DNA from: Deltaproteobacteria bacterium
GTDB taxonomy: Bacteria > Desulfobacterota > Desulfobaccia > Desulfobaccales > 0-14-0-80-60-11
Length of the DNA: 39,044 nt
NCBI GenBank assembly: GCA_016874975.1
Contig: VGSQ01000017.1
Span: 1-39,044 of the forward strand
Reading direction: 5' to 3'
Below, one piece after another: positions 8,470 through 18,141 of this stretch (positions within the stretch are counted from its first letter, which is position 1; every line of letters begins with the position of its first letter). Below the pieces are notes generated by a model. It was not told where the DNA came from. It did no database searches and was given only the letters and a program-made list of their open reading frames with translations. A program made the position numbers and the translations under genes.

Positions 8470-9450
8470 GTGACCAAAGTCCTGTCCCAGGAAGAGGTGG
8501 ACGCCCTCCTCAAAGGGCTCATCGACGGTGAGATCGAGACCGAGAAGGACCAGGGTCCCGTCGGCGATGGGGTCACCAATTACGACTTCACCTCCCAGGA
8601 GCGCATCATCCGGGGCCGCATGCCCACCATGGAGGTGGTCAACGAACACTTCGCCCGGGCCTTCCGCATCTCGCTGTCCATGATCCTGCGCCGCACCGTG
8701 GACATCCAGACCAGCTTCGTGCAGATGCTCAAGTTCGGGGAATTTTTGCGCGGCCTGCCGCTGCCCGCCAGCTTCCATATCTACAAGATGGAACCCCTGC
8801 GGGGCCAGTGTCTGCTGGTGGTGGACAGCAAACTGGTATTCACCCTGGTGGAATGCTTCCTGGGGGGCAACGCCCGGGTGCGCTTCAAGATCGAAGGACG
8901 GGACTTCACCAGCATCGAGCGGCGCCTCATTCAGAAGGTCGTGCTCATGGCCTTCCAGGACCTGGAAAAGGCCTGGGCGCCGGTCCAACCCGTGAAGATG
9001 CACATGGTGCGGGTGGAGATCAATCCCATGTTCGTGGGCATCGCCACCCCCAATGACATCATGGTGATCAGCAAATTTCAGGTGGAGATGGAACAGGCCG
9101 ACGGCTTCATCACCGTCGTTCTCCCCTACGCCACCATTGAGCCCATCAAGGGCAAGCTCTACTCGGGGTTCCAGAGCGAACAATTGGAGACCGACGGCCG
9201 TTGGGCCGCCCGCATCCAGGACCAGATCCGGGACATTGCCGTGAGCGTGGAGGTGGAGCTGGCCTCCACCACCATGACGGCCCGGCAGCTCATGCACCTG
9301 GGCCGGGGGGACCTCATCGTCTTTGCCAAAAAGGTGACGGAACCCCTGGTGGGCAAGGTGGAGGGCGTCCCCAAATTCACGGCCTTTGCCGGGCAACTCA
9401 ACCAGGCCAAGGCCGTGCAGATTGAGAGACTGTTCCATCCCCAGCCATGA
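8470..9450 (+). CDS. fliM: Flagellar motor switch protein FliM
   Basis: 326 aa from a GTG. The N-terminal CheY-binding peptide is present ([13 protein letters not shown]). The CheC-like middle domain follows ([20 protein letters not shown] through [16 protein letters not shown]). The C-terminal SpoA domain ([30 protein letters not shown]) builds the C-ring with FliN. The presence of the CheY peptide implies chemotactic switching. The stop overlaps an alternative fliN start by 4 nt. Confidence 0.96.
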   Translation: MTKVLSQEEVDALLKGLIDGEIETEKDQGPVGDGVTNYDFTSQERIIRGRMPTMEVVNEHFARAFRISLSMILRRTVDIQTSFVQMLKFGEFLRGLPLPASFHIYKMEPLRGQCLLVVDSKLVFTLVECFLGGNARVRFKIEGRDFTSIERRLIQKVVLMAFQDLEKAWAPVQPVKMHMVRVEINPMFVGIATPNDIMVISKFQVEMEQADGFITVVLPYATIEPIKGKLYSGFQSEQLETDGRWAARIQDQIRDIAVSVEVELASTTMTARQLMHLGRGDLIVFAKKVTEPLVGKVEGVPKFTAFAGQLNQAKAVQIERLFHPQP

Positions 9451-9479
9451 ACGGCCCCGTCTCAAAGGAGAGGCAAGGC

Positions 9480-9887
9480 ATGGAAACCGGCCCCCAAGTT
9501 CAAAATGACCCGGATTTCGATTGGGAAGAGTCCACCCATCCACCGGCGTCCCCCTCTGTCGCCGACAAAGGCGCGGGGGATATCGCCGCCCCGGTGGCGC
9601 CCCCTCCTGAGGAAACGGCCGGGGCCTTCCAGAAGCTGGAACTGCTCCTGGACATCCCCCTGGAGATCACCGCGGAACTGGGACGCACCCGCATGATCAT
9701 CAATGACCTGCTCCAACTGGGCCAGGGCTCCGTCATCGAACTCAACAAGCTGGCGGGAGAGCCCCTGGAAATCCTGGTGAACCAGAAGCTCATCGCCCGG
9801 GGGGAAGTGGTTGTGGTCAATGAAAAATTCGGCATCCGCCTCACCGACATCATCAGTCCCATGGAGCGCATCAAACATCTGGGTTGA
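9480..9887 (+). CDS. fliN: Flagellar motor switch protein FliN
   Basis: 135 aa from ATG 9480, which has AAAGGAG about 12 nt upstream; the track start at 9447 overlaps the fliM stop and would add 11 residues. A variable acidic/Pro-rich N terminus (about 55 aa) leads into a clean SpoA domain: [40 protein letters not shown] and [15 protein letters not shown]. It forms the lower C-ring and docks the export ATPase complex. Confidence 0.96.
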   Translation: METGPQVQNDPDFDWEESTHPPASPSVADKGAGDIAAPVAPPPEETAGAFQKLELLLDIPLEITAELGRTRMIINDLLQLGQGSVIELNKLAGEPLEILVNQKLIARGEVVVVNEKFGIRLTDIISPMERIKHLG

Positions 9888-9895
9888 GGGAACCT

Positions 9896-10312
9896 ATGCT
9901 CACCATCTGGATGGGAGTGCAGCAGGCCTGGGCCGGGGTGGGGGGCGCCGCCGCCGCACCCTCCGGGGCCCCCGACCTGCCGTTCTGGCCGCACCTGCTC
10001 AAGGTGCTGGCCGTGCTCACCGGCCTGGTGGGGGTCCTCCTCCTGGTCCAGTATTTCTGGAGACGGATCGCCCTCCCCATGAAAGGCGGGCAGCCCCTCA
10101 TCCAGGTGCTGGACACCCATTACCTGGCCCCCAAGCGTTCGCTGGTCCTGGTGCAGGTCTGGAAGCAGCGCTTCCTTCTGGCCCACACCGGGGAGGGATT
10201 GACGTTGCTGGCCTCCCTGCAGCCGCGGCCCGGAGATGACCCCGAGGCGGCGCCGCCCCCCTCTCCTGGAGCCCCCGGCCCGTCGGCGGAGAAAGGGGAG
10301 GAGGGCTCATGA
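9896..10312 (+). CDS. fliO: Flagellar biosynthesis protein FliO
   Basis: 138 aa from ATG 9896 with GAGGGAA just upstream; the track starts 12 nt earlier at a TTG inside the fliN stop. One membrane helix (about 30-52, LLKVLAVLTGLVGVLLLVQYF), then a small conserved cytoplasmic domain (LIQVLDTHYLAPKRSLVLVQVWKQRFLLAHT) typical of FliO, and a Pro-rich tail. FliO assists FliP ring assembly. The position between fliN and fliP confirms it. It ends in a 4-nt overlap with fliP. Confidence 0.88.
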   Translation: MLTIWMGVQQAWAGVGGAAAAPSGAPDLPFWPHLLKVLAVLTGLVGVLLLVQYFWRRIALPMKGGQPLIQVLDTHYLAPKRSLVLVQVWKQRFLLAHTGEGLTLLASLQPRPGDDPEAAPPPSPGAPGPSAEKGEEGS

Positions 10313-11043
10313 AACGCCGTCTGGCCCCGGCCCTCCTGATTGCCTTGCTGTTGGGCGGCCACCTGCCGGCCTGGGGGGCTTCCTCCTGGGGGCTGGAAAA
10401 CTTCTGGGCTCCGGAGCGTCTCAGTCTGTCGCTGCAGCTCGTCCTGGTCCTCACCGCCCTCTCCCTGGCGCCGGCCCTCATCATCATGGTCACCTCCTTC
10501 ACCCGGCTGGTGGTGGTGTTCTCCTTCCTGCGGCACGCCCTGGGCACCCAGCAGATGCCCCCCAACCAGATCCTCATCGCCCTCTCCCTCTTCCTCACCC
10601 TGTTTATCATGGCCCCCGTCTGGCAGGAGATCCAGGAGAAGGCGGTGACACCCTATGTGAACCGGCAAATCTCCGGGGAAGAGGCCGCCCAACGGGGCCT
10701 CAAGCCCCTGAAGGACTTCATGCTGCGGCAGACCCGGGAAAACGATCTGGCCCTGTTTGTCTCCATCAGCAAGACCCCCCGGCCCCGCACCGCCCAGGAC
10801 CTGCCCATCGCCACGGTGGTGCCCGCCTTCATGATCAGCGAGCTCCGCACCGCCTTTGAGATCGGCTTCCTGTTGTATCTGCCTTTCCTCATCATCGACA
10901 TGGTGGTGGCCTCGGTGCTCCTTTCCATGGGCATGATGATGCTGCCCCCGGTGATGATCTCCCTGGTGTTCAAGGTCTTGCTCTTTGTCCTGGTGGACGG
11001 CTGGAACCTGCTGGTTGGTTCGCTGGTCCGCGGTTTTCACTGA
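10309..11043 (+). CDS. fliP: Flagellar export gate protein FliP
   Basis: 244 aa. A cleavable signal peptide (residues about 1-24, ending AWGAS) precedes the four-helix export-gate fold with the family blocks SFTRLVVVFSFLRHALGTQQMPPNQIL and PAFMISELRTAFEIGFLLYLPFLIIDMVV. Five FliP subunits with FliQ and FliR form the membrane pore of the flagellar type III secretion system. The ATG overlaps the fliO stop. Confidence 0.97.
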   Translation: MKRRLAPALLIALLLGGHLPAWGASSWGLENFWAPERLSLSLQLVLVLTALSLAPALIIMVTSFTRLVVVFSFLRHALGTQQMPPNQILIALSLFLTLFIMAPVWQEIQEKAVTPYVNRQISGEEAAQRGLKPLKDFMLRQTRENDLALFVSISKTPRPRTAQDLPIATVVPAFMISELRTAFEIGFLLYLPFLIIDMVVASVLLSMGMMMLPPVMISLVFKVLLFVLVDGWNLLVGSLVRGFH

Positions 11044-11062
11044 ATCAACGGAGGTTGACGGC

Positions 11063-11332
11063 ATGACCCCGGAAATGGTGCTCGGCGTGGCCCGGCAAGC
11101 CTTTCAGGTGACGCTTCTCATCTCTCTGCCCATCCTGGGCATCGGCCTGTTGGTGGGGGTGGTGATCAGTCTGCTCCAGGCCGCCACCCAGATCCAGGAG
11201 ATGACCCTCACCTTTGTGCCCAAGATCATCAGCGTCTTCGTGGGACTGTTGCTGCTGCTGCCCTGGATCATGAACCAACTGATGAACTTCTCCATAGAGA
11301 TGATGAACACTATCAGCACCTTAACCAGGTGA
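11063..11332 (+). CDS. fliQ: Flagellar export gate protein FliQ
   Basis: 89 aa, the standard length, from ATG 11063 (MTPEMVLGVARQAF) with GGAGG upstream. The track's upstream start lies inside fliP. Two hydrophobic hairpin helices (LLISLPILGIGLLVGVVISLLQ and IISVFVGLLLLLPWIMNQL) around the conserved AATQIQEMTLTFVPK. It packs around FliP-FliR in the export gate. Confidence 0.96.
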   Translation: MTPEMVLGVARQAFQVTLLISLPILGIGLLVGVVISLLQAATQIQEMTLTFVPKIISVFVGLLLLLPWIMNQLMNFSIEMMNTISTLTR

Positions 11333-12120
11333 AGCCCATGCCGCTGGACCGGCTTGTGGAGCTCCTCCATCACTTTCTGCTGACGCTCATGAGAACCTCG
11401 AGCCTCATGATCTTCTGGCCGCTCTGGGACCACCGCGCCACGCCCCGTCCGGTCAAGGTCTTCTCCATGCTGGTGGTGGCCCTGGTCCTCACCCCGGTGG
11501 CGGCCCCCCATCTGCCCGCCTTTCCCGCCGACTGGCCCGCCCTGCTGAGCCTGGCTCTGCGGGAATTCCTCCTGGGTCTGGGAATCGGGCTCATCCTCCG
11601 GGTCATCTTCGCCGGGGTGCACATGGCCGGCAACCTGGCCGCCGTCTACATGGGGTTCGGCATGGTGACCCTGTATGACCCCCAGACCCAGGGGCAGGGG
11701 ACGGTGGTGGCCGACCTCATGGTGCTGGTGGCTCTCATGCTCTTCCTGTCGCTGGAGATCCACCACGCCCTTTTCCGTTTGCTGGCTCAGAGCTTTGTGG
11801 ACCTGCCCATGGGAGGCCTCCCCCGCCTGCCCCTCCAGGCGCTGCAATTCCTGGTCGGCCTGGGCGCCCTGGCCTTTAAGCTGGCCGTCCAATGTCTGGC
11901 CCCGGTCATTGCCGTGCTCTTCGTGACCCAGGTCACATTGGGGTACATGGCCCGGGCTGTGCCCCAGATTCAGGTGATGATCCTCTCCTTTCCCCTGACC
12001 ATCGCCCTGGGCCTGCTCTTTATCTCCTTCACCCTGATATTCACCGGCGGGCTCCTGCAGGAGCAGTTCGGCGCGCTGAAAAGACCGCTCACCACCTTCA
12101 TGCGGGCATGGCAGGGTTGA
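11329..12120 (+). CDS. fliR: Flagellar export gate protein FliR
   Basis: 263 aa with about six membrane segments. FliR landmarks are REFLLGLGIGLILRVIFAGVHMAGNLA, the YDPQTQGQGTVVADL stretch and the LFVTQVTLGYMARAVPQIQVM block. FliR supplies the last subunit of the FliP5-FliQ4-FliR1 pore and contacts FlhB. A GTG at 11329 overlaps the fliQ stop; ATG 11338 is a near-equal alternative. It stops 3 nt before flhB. Confidence 0.95.
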   Translation: MKPMPLDRLVELLHHFLLTLMRTSSLMIFWPLWDHRATPRPVKVFSMLVVALVLTPVAAPHLPAFPADWPALLSLALREFLLGLGIGLILRVIFAGVHMAGNLAAVYMGFGMVTLYDPQTQGQGTVVADLMVLVALMLFLSLEIHHALFRLLAQSFVDLPMGGLPRLPLQALQFLVGLGALAFKLAVQCLAPVIAVLFVTQVTLGYMARAVPQIQVMILSFPLTIALGLLFISFTLIFTGGLLQEQFGALKRPLTTFMRAWQG

Positions 12121-12123
12121 GAC

Positions 12124-13200
12124 ATGGCGGACGAGGCCTATCAGGACCGCACCGAACAACCCACCCCGAAACGGCGGGCCGAGGCCCGAAAGAAGGGGCA
12201 GGTGGCGCGCAGCCGCGATCTCAGCGGCGCCCTGGTCCTGCTGGCCGGCCTGGGGATTCTGGCCCTCTGGACGCCCTACCTGGGGGTCCGCCTGCTGCAC
12301 TTCTTCCAGGTCTGGCTGGGGGATTTGCAGCCCGGTCTGCTCAACGCAGCTTACCTGCCCCTGTTTTTTGCCAACATCACCCTGTTCGTGGCGGGCCTGC
12401 TGGCCCCGGTCCTGCTGGTCCTGGTCCTGGTCTCCCTGTTGGCCAACTATCTCCAGGGCGGGTGGATTCTCGCCCCTTCCCGCCTGGCGCCGGACTTTAC
12501 CCGTATCCAGTTATTTAAAGGTTTTCAGCGTCTCTTCTCCGGGCGCTCCCTGGTGGAGCTGGCCAAATCGCTGCTGAAGGTCGCCATCATCGGCCTGGTG
12601 GCCTGCTTTTTCCTCCAAGGGAAATTGGCCTCTTTCTTAAGCCTGGTGCGTCTGGAACCCATCCAGACGGTGCACCACCTGCAATCCGCAGCGTTCCAGG
12701 TTTCCAGCCGTATCCTCATGGTGCTGTTGGTCCTGGGCGCCCTGGATTACGCCTACCAGCGCTACCAGTTCGAAAAAAACCTGCGCATGACCAAACAGGA
12801 GGTCAAGGATGAAATGCGTCAGGTGGAGGGCGACCCCAAGGTCAAGGCCCGGATTCGCAGCCTGATGCGCCAGTTGACCAGTAAGCGGATGATGGCCGCG
12901 GTCCCCCGGGCGGACGTGATCGTCACCAACCCCAGCCATCTGGCCGTGGCCCTGAAATATGAGGCCGCCCATATGCTTGCCCCCCAGGTGGTGGCCAAGG
13001 GACAGGGGTTTGTCGCCCTCAAAATCATCGCCCTGGCCCAGGAGGCCGGCGTGCCTCGGGTGGAAAACCAACCCCTGGCTCAGGCCCTTTACCGCCAGGT
13101 GGAGGTGGGAGAGGCCATTCCCACCTCCCTCTATCGGGCCGTGGCCGAAGTCCTGGCCTACGTCTATAATCTGCGGGCCGCCGCCGGAGGACGCTCATGA
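12124..13200 (+). CDS. flhB: Flagellar export protein FlhB
   Basis: 358 aa. The N terminus (DRTEQPTPKRRAEARKKGQVARS) is the family signature, followed by four membrane helices and the cytoplasmic switch domain. The autocleavage loop reads N-P-S-H (about residues 269-272) instead of the commonest N-P-T-H; the key Asn-Pro is kept, so self-cleavage and the hook-to-filament specificity switch should work. The stop overlaps the flhA start (ATGA). Confidence 0.96.
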   Translation: MADEAYQDRTEQPTPKRRAEARKKGQVARSRDLSGALVLLAGLGILALWTPYLGVRLLHFFQVWLGDLQPGLLNAAYLPLFFANITLFVAGLLAPVLLVLVLVSLLANYLQGGWILAPSRLAPDFTRIQLFKGFQRLFSGRSLVELAKSLLKVAIIGLVACFFLQGKLASFLSLVRLEPIQTVHHLQSAAFQVSSRILMVLLVLGALDYAYQRYQFEKNLRMTKQEVKDEMRQVEGDPKVKARIRSLMRQLTSKRMMAAVPRADVIVTNPSHLAVALKYEAAHMLAPQVVAKGQGFVALKIIALAQEAGVPRVENQPLAQALYRQVEVGEAIPTSLYRAVAEVLAYVYNLRAAAGGRS

Positions 13201-15302
13201 GCTCCACCCTGCCCCTTGCGGACCGCTCCCCGGCCCGGGGATTCGCTCTCCACAAAGGCGAGCTCATCGTCGCCTGCGGGGTGATCCTCACCCTGCTGGT
13301 GATGATCTTTCCCCTGCCCCGGTTGTTGCTGGATCTGCTCTTAAGCTTCAACCTCACCTTTTCCCTGATGGTCCTCCTCCTCTCCCTTTACACCATCAAG
13401 CCCATTGAATTTTTCATTTTCCCCTCGCTCTTGCTGGTCACCACTCTGTTCCGCCTTTCCCTCAACGTCGCCTCCACCCGCCTCATCCTGCTGCACGGCT
13501 TTGAGGGTCTGGAAGCGGCCGGCCGGGTCATCCGCTCCTTCGGCAGCTTTGTGGTGGGCGGCAACTACGTGGTGGGCGGCATCATCTTCCTCATCCTCAT
13601 CATCATCAACTTCGTCGTCATCGTCAAAGGCTCGACGCGCATCGCCGAAGTGGCCGCCCGCTTCACCCTGGACGCCATGCCGGGCCGGCAGATGAGCATC
13701 GATGCCGACCTCAACGCCGGCTATATCGATGAGACGGAAGCCCGCCGCCGGCGCGCCACCCTGGCCCGGGAGGGGGAGTTTTACGGGGCCATGGACGGCG
13801 CCTCCAAGTTCGTCCGGGGGGAAGCCGTGGCCTGCCTGCTCATCGTGGCCATCAATATCGTGGGAGGGCTGGCCATCGGGGTCCTGCAGCATGACATGAA
13901 CCTGGCCGATGCGGCCCGGAACTTCACCCTGCTCACCATCGGCGAGGGTCTGGTAAACCAGATCCCCGCCCTCTTCGTCTCCACCGCCGCCGGTCTCATC
14001 GTCAGCAAAGCGGCCTCCGAAGCCAGCCTGGGGGAGGAATACGCCTCCCAATTCATCATGAAGCCCCAGGCCATGAGCGTGGCCGCCGGCATCATCTTCC
14101 TGGTGGGCCTGGTGCCCGGACTGCCCCATCTCCCCTTCCTCATCCTTTCGGTCCTGACCGGCGGCCTCTCCTTCTTCGCCTGGCGCGCCCGGGAGCGGAC
14201 CCTGGAGGAACAGGCCCAGGCCCGTAAAACCCCGGCCCGGCCCAAAGAGGCCGACCCCATCGACAGCCTCCCCCCCATGGACCTCCTGGAGATCGAGGTC
14301 GGCTACGGCCTCATTTCGCTGGTGGATGAAGCGCAGGACGGCGAACTCCTGGAACGCATTCGCGCCCTGCGCCGGCAGTTCGCCCAGGACCTAGGGGTGG
14401 TGATCCCCCCCATCCACATCCGGGATAACCTGCAGCTCAAACCGGGCGGCTACGTCCTCAAAATCAAGGGGGTGGAGGTGGCCCGGGGAGAGTTGCTGGC
14501 GGGATATTACCTGGCCCTCCATCCCGGCGAGCCCCTGCGGCCCCTGGACGGCATCCCCACCCGTGAGCCCACCTTCAACCTGCCGGCCCTCTGGATTCCC
14601 GCCTCCCGTAAAGAGGAAGCCCAGCATCTGGGTTATACCGTCGTCAATCTGGCCAGTGTGGTGGCCACCCACCTGGCGGAGCTTATCCGTTCCCATTGCC
14701 ATGAACTCCTGGGACGCCAGGACGTGCAGCGGCTCATCGACCGCCTGGCCAAGACCCATCCCAAGGTGGTGGAGGAACTGGTCCCCGCCACCCTCTCTCT
14801 GGGGGTGGTCCAAAAAGTCTTGCAGAATTTGCTGCAAGAGCGGGTTTCCATCAGGGACTTCCTCACCATCCTGGAATCCCTGGCCGATTACGGGGTCTAC
14901 ACCAAGGATCCGGACATCCTCACCGAATATGTGCGCCAGCGGCTGGGCCGGGCCCTGACCAGGCCGCTGGAGACGCCGGACCAGCGCCTCCTGGTCTTCA
15001 CCCTGGATCCCTTCATCGAAGACCTTCTCAAGGACGCCTTGCAGAAAACGGAATTCGGCGTCTATCTGGCCCTGGCCCCGGAAACGGCCGAAGAACTGAT
15101 CAAAGCCGTGCAGGCCGCGGGTGAACAGGCTTTGGCCCAAAACCTGCAACCCATCGTGGTGTGTTCCCCCGCGGTAAGGCGTCATCTGCGCCGCCTGGTG
15201 GAGCGCACCCTGCCCTCCTGTGTGGTGTTGTCTCACAATGAGCTGCTCACGGAGGCCAGAATCCAATCCCTGGGCATGGTGAGATTGGGCCATGAAACTT
15301 AA
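13197..15302 (+). CDS. flhA: Flagellar export protein FlhA
   Basis: 701 aa, normal length. The N-terminal membrane half contains the strongly conserved FHIPEP-type stretch (STRIAEVAARFTLDAMPGRQMSIDADLNAG and ETEARRRRATLAREGEFYGAMDGASKFVRG). The C-terminal cytoplasmic domain (from about residue 360) binds chaperone-substrate complexes. It forms the nonameric ring of the export apparatus and takes part in proton-driven export. Overlaps flhF by 11 nt. Confidence 0.97.
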   Translation: MSSTLPLADRSPARGFALHKGELIVACGVILTLLVMIFPLPRLLLDLLLSFNLTFSLMVLLLSLYTIKPIEFFIFPSLLLVTTLFRLSLNVASTRLILLHGFEGLEAAGRVIRSFGSFVVGGNYVVGGIIFLILIIINFVVIVKGSTRIAEVAARFTLDAMPGRQMSIDADLNAGYIDETEARRRRATLAREGEFYGAMDGASKFVRGEAVACLLIVAINIVGGLAIGVLQHDMNLADAARNFTLLTIGEGLVNQIPALFVSTAAGLIVSKAASEASLGEEYASQFIMKPQAMSVAAGIIFLVGLVPGLPHLPFLILSVLTGGLSFFAWRARERTLEEQAQARKTPARPKEADPIDSLPPMDLLEIEVGYGLISLVDEAQDGELLERIRALRRQFAQDLGVVIPPIHIRDNLQLKPGGYVLKIKGVEVARGELLAGYYLALHPGEPLRPLDGIPTREPTFNLPALWIPASRKEEAQHLGYTVVNLASVVATHLAELIRSHCHELLGRQDVQRLIDRLAKTHPKVVEELVPATLSLGVVQKVLQNLLQERVSIRDFLTILESLADYGVYTKDPDILTEYVRQRLGRALTRPLETPDQRLLVFTLDPFIEDLLKDALQKTEFGVYLALAPETAEELIKAVQAAGEQALAQNLQPIVVCSPAVRRHLRRLVERTLPSCVVLSHNELLTEARIQSLGMVRLGHET

Positions 15303-16428
15303 GACCTACGTGGCTCGGGACCTGAAAGAGGCTCTGGCTCAGGTCAAACGGGAGTTGGGCCCGGAGGCGGTGATTCTCTCCACCCAATCCTGTCGCCTGC
15401 CCGAGGCCAAAGGCGGCTGGGGGCGACGCGCCGGCGTGGAAGTAACCGCCGCCGTCGACGCCCCGCCCTTGGCAGCATCTACCGACAACGGGGAGGCCTC
15501 CGGGAACTATTTTCCCTTGCCGGGCGCTTCTCTCCGCCACATCCAGGAGGAACTGGAGGAGCTGAAAGGCATTTTCCGACAATGGCTCCGGCAGCACGGC
15601 CCCCCCGCCTGGCTCTATCAGCATCAGGAACTGGTGGCCCTTTTCCGGGCCTTGAGCAAGGCAGGGATCGCCGAGCCGGTCTTGCGGCGCTGGTTGGAAA
15701 AAGTGCAAACCCTCCTTGATCGGGTGGGATCGGAAGACTTTTCTCTGAAAGAGGAAGCCTTGCGCTGCCTGATGCATGCCTTTGCCGTAGTGGACCCCTG
15801 GAAGGTCCAAAAAGGGGGCCGGCGACTCTGGACCTTTGTGGGCCCCACCGGCGTGGGCAAGACCACCACCATTGCCAAACTGGCGGTCCGCTTCGCCCTC
15901 ATGAAAAAGCGCCGCGTGGGCCTCATTTCCCTGGACAGCCAGCGCCTGGGAGCCCCGGATCAACTGGCCGCCTACGGTCGCATCGCCGGCTTGCCCCTGC
16001 AGGTCGTGCATCGCCGGGAGGACCTGACGGCAGCCCTCGACAATATGGCCAACCTGGAACTGGTTCTCATCGATACTCCGGGGCGCAGTCCTCATTACCC
16101 GGCGTTGCAGATGGAACTCCACCAACTACTGGGGGACCTTCCCCATCTGGAGCACCATCTGGTGCTCAGCGCCGCCGCCCAGGAAGGCCACCTGGCGGAC
16201 GCCATCCGGAGTTTCGGCGTCCTGCCCCTGTCCTCCTGCATCATTACCAAGATCGATGAAAGCCGCGATTTTTCCCAGGTGTTCAACCAGTTCTGCCAGC
16301 ATGGGCTGCCCTTGTCCTATCTCAGCATGGGGCAAAGGGTGCCCGAGGATCTGGACCTGGCCACCCGGCGCCTGGTGACCGAATTGTTTCTGCGGCCCTA
16401 CCATCAGCGGCTTTATCCAAAGAAATAA
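15292..16428 (+). CDS. flhF: Flagellar biosynthesis GTPase FlhF
   Basis: 378 aa SRP-family GTPase. N-terminal B domain (MKLKTYVARDLKEALAQVKR), helical N domain, then the G domain with P-loop GPTGVGKTTTIAKLAV, SLDSQRLGAPDQL, DTPGRSP and the TKIDES base-recognition motif. FlhF sets the number and pole of flagella, here together with flhG directly downstream, which suggests polar flagellation. The start lies inside flhA. Confidence 0.95.
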   Translation: MKLKTYVARDLKEALAQVKRELGPEAVILSTQSCRLPEAKGGWGRRAGVEVTAAVDAPPLAASTDNGEASGNYFPLPGASLRHIQEELEELKGIFRQWLRQHGPPAWLYQHQELVALFRALSKAGIAEPVLRRWLEKVQTLLDRVGSEDFSLKEEALRCLMHAFAVVDPWKVQKGGRRLWTFVGPTGVGKTTTIAKLAVRFALMKKRRVGLISLDSQRLGAPDQLAAYGRIAGLPLQVVHRREDLTAALDNMANLELVLIDTPGRSPHYPALQMELHQLLGDLPHLEHHLVLSAAAQEGHLADAIRSFGVLPLSSCIITKIDESRDFSQVFNQFCQHGLPLSYLSMGQRVPEDLDLATRRLVTELFLRPYHQRLYPKK

Positions 16429-16438
16429 TGGATCTGCC

Positions 16439-17326
16439 ATGAAACCTTCTCTTACCAGAAACACGGGAAAAGACCTCCCCCTGGGATTGGAAAACCACGG
16501 CCCCGACGTCCGCCACACCCTCCGGGTCATTGCCGTAACCTCGGGAAAGGGCGGAGTGGGCAAGTCGAATATCGTGGTGAATCTGGGGTTGGCCATGGCT
16601 CGCCAGGGGAAAAAGGTATTGCTGATTGACGCTGACCTGGGGCTGGCCAATCTCGACATTTTATTGGGGCTGACCCCCCAATTTACCATCTACGATTTGC
16701 TCTCTCTAAGAAAAACGCTGGCCGAAGTTTTGGTTGAAGGTCCGGATGGTTTAAAAATTCTCCCCGCTTCTTCAGGCATTCAGGAAATGACCGATCTGGA
16801 TGAACACCAAAAAATGTTTTTACTCAATGAAATGGACAACTATTTTGAAAATATGGACATTGTCTTCATCGATACGGGAGCAGGGATTTCCCGTAACGTA
16901 TTATTTTTTAATATGGCTGCCCAAGAGCGAATAGTGGTAGTAAATAACGAACCGACTTCCATCACTGATGCCTACGCACTCATAAAAGTTATGGCTACCA
17001 GATATGGCGAACGGCGATTCAGGCTTCTGGTGAACGGACTGTCCAGGCCAGAGGAAGGCGAAATGGTGTATCGCTCCATGATTAAGGTGACGGAACGTTT
17101 CCTGGGAAAGGATGTCTCCCTGGATTATCTGGGGGCCATTCCCTTCGATGAGGCGGTCCCCCGGGCGGTGCTGAAACAACAGGCGGCCGTTTCGTTGTAT
17201 CCCAGAGCAAGAGTGGCCAAAAGTTTTCAGGGGTTGGCCCAAAAATTGTGGGAATCGCCCCCGCCTGCCGAATTCGGCAGCAATGTCCGGTTCTTTTGGC
17301 GCCGGTTACTGCATTGTCAGGTCTGA
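16439..17326 (+). CDS. flhG: MinD-like ATPase FlhG (FleN/YlxH)
   Basis: 295 aa. Deviant Walker A VTSGKGGVGKSNIVVNLGLA (about residues 31-50), switch DADLGLANLDILLGL and IDTGAGISRNVLFF. It restrains FlhF and, in polar flagellates, FleQ-type activators, so it limits flagellar number. The DNA is less GC-rich in the middle (about 16,650-17,000) than its neighbours, without any frame damage. The last about 25 residues (ESPPPAEFGSNVRFFWRRLL) are variable. Confidence 0.94.
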   Translation: MKPSLTRNTGKDLPLGLENHGPDVRHTLRVIAVTSGKGGVGKSNIVVNLGLAMARQGKKVLLIDADLGLANLDILLGLTPQFTIYDLLSLRKTLAEVLVEGPDGLKILPASSGIQEMTDLDEHQKMFLLNEMDNYFENMDIVFIDTGAGISRNVLFFNMAAQERIVVVNNEPTSITDAYALIKVMATRYGERRFRLLVNGLSRPEEGEMVYRSMIKVTERFLGKDVSLDYLGAIPFDEAVPRAVLKQQAAVSLYPRARVAKSFQGLAQKLWESPPPAEFGSNVRFFWRRLLHCQV

Positions 17327-17340
17327 AAGGGCAAGAGAAC

Positions 17341-18141
17341 ATGAAAAAACACATGGCGGCCCAAGTTCAAGCCAATCTCACCACTGAGCAATGGCCGGCC
17401 CAGGTGGACGCCTCCTGGCAGGAGTATATGGTCGTCCGATATGCGCCGCTGATCAAATATATCGCCAGCCGCTTGGCTCTCCGGCTGCCGTCCCATATCT
17501 CTCTCGATGACCTCATCAGTTCCGGTATTCTGGGACTCATCGATGCCATTCAAAAATTTGACCCCGGCAAAAACATCAGTTTTAAGACCTACGCCGAATT
17601 CCGGATTAAGGGGGCCATCCTGGACGAATTGCGCAGTCTGGACTGGATTCCCCGGTCGGTGCGCAAAAAATCCCACCAGATTGAAAAAGCCTATGCCGAA
17701 TTGGAGCGCCACCTGGGACGCCCGGCCGAAGCCGAAGAGGTGTCGGAGGCTCTGGGGCTGGACCTGGAGGAATTCTACCAACTCCTGGATGAAACCAAGT
17801 CGGTGTCGCTGGTGGACCTGGAGGGAGTGTGGAAGTCTTTGCGCAGTGGCCCGGAATTGTCCGATTCCGATTTGCCGGAAATCCTCCTGGACGAGAATCA
17901 ACGGGACCCCTTTCTGGCCCTGCACTTCTCCGAACTCCAGGACCTCCTGGTCAGAGCCATCGAAACGCTGCCCGATAAAGAAAAGCTCTTGATATCGCTT
18001 TATTATTATGAGGAACTCACCATGAAGGAAGTCGGCCAGATCATGGGATACACGGAATCCCGCATCTCTCAGCTCCATACCCAGGCCATGCTGCGTCTCC
18101 GGGGTAGGCTCAGGGAGCATGTTAGGCTTGAAGCCCGCTGA
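17341..18141 (+). CDS. fliA: RNA polymerase sigma factor FliA (sigma-28 family)
   Basis: 266 aa from ATG 17341, 14 nt after flhG; the track start inside flhG is not used. Region 2: LPSHISLDDLISSGILGLIDAIQKFDP and KNISFKTYAEFRIKGAILDELRSLDW; region 3: VRKKSHQIEKAYAELERHLGRPAEAEEV; region 4: LTMKEVGQIMGYTESRISQLHTQAMLRLRG. It should transcribe late flagellar genes (filament, motor, chemotaxis) and be held by FlgM until the hook is complete. Encoding it at the end of the sigma-54 operon gives the usual early-to-late hierarchy. Confidence 0.95.
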   Translation: MKKHMAAQVQANLTTEQWPAQVDASWQEYMVVRYAPLIKYIASRLALRLPSHISLDDLISSGILGLIDAIQKFDPGKNISFKTYAEFRIKGAILDELRSLDWIPRSVRKKSHQIEKAYAELERHLGRPAEAEEVSEALGLDLEEFYQLLDETKSVSLVDLEGVWKSLRSGPELSDSDLPEILLDENQRDPFLALHFSELQDLLVRAIETLPDKEKLLISLYYYEELTMKEVGQIMGYTESRISQLHTQAMLRLRGRLREHVRLEAR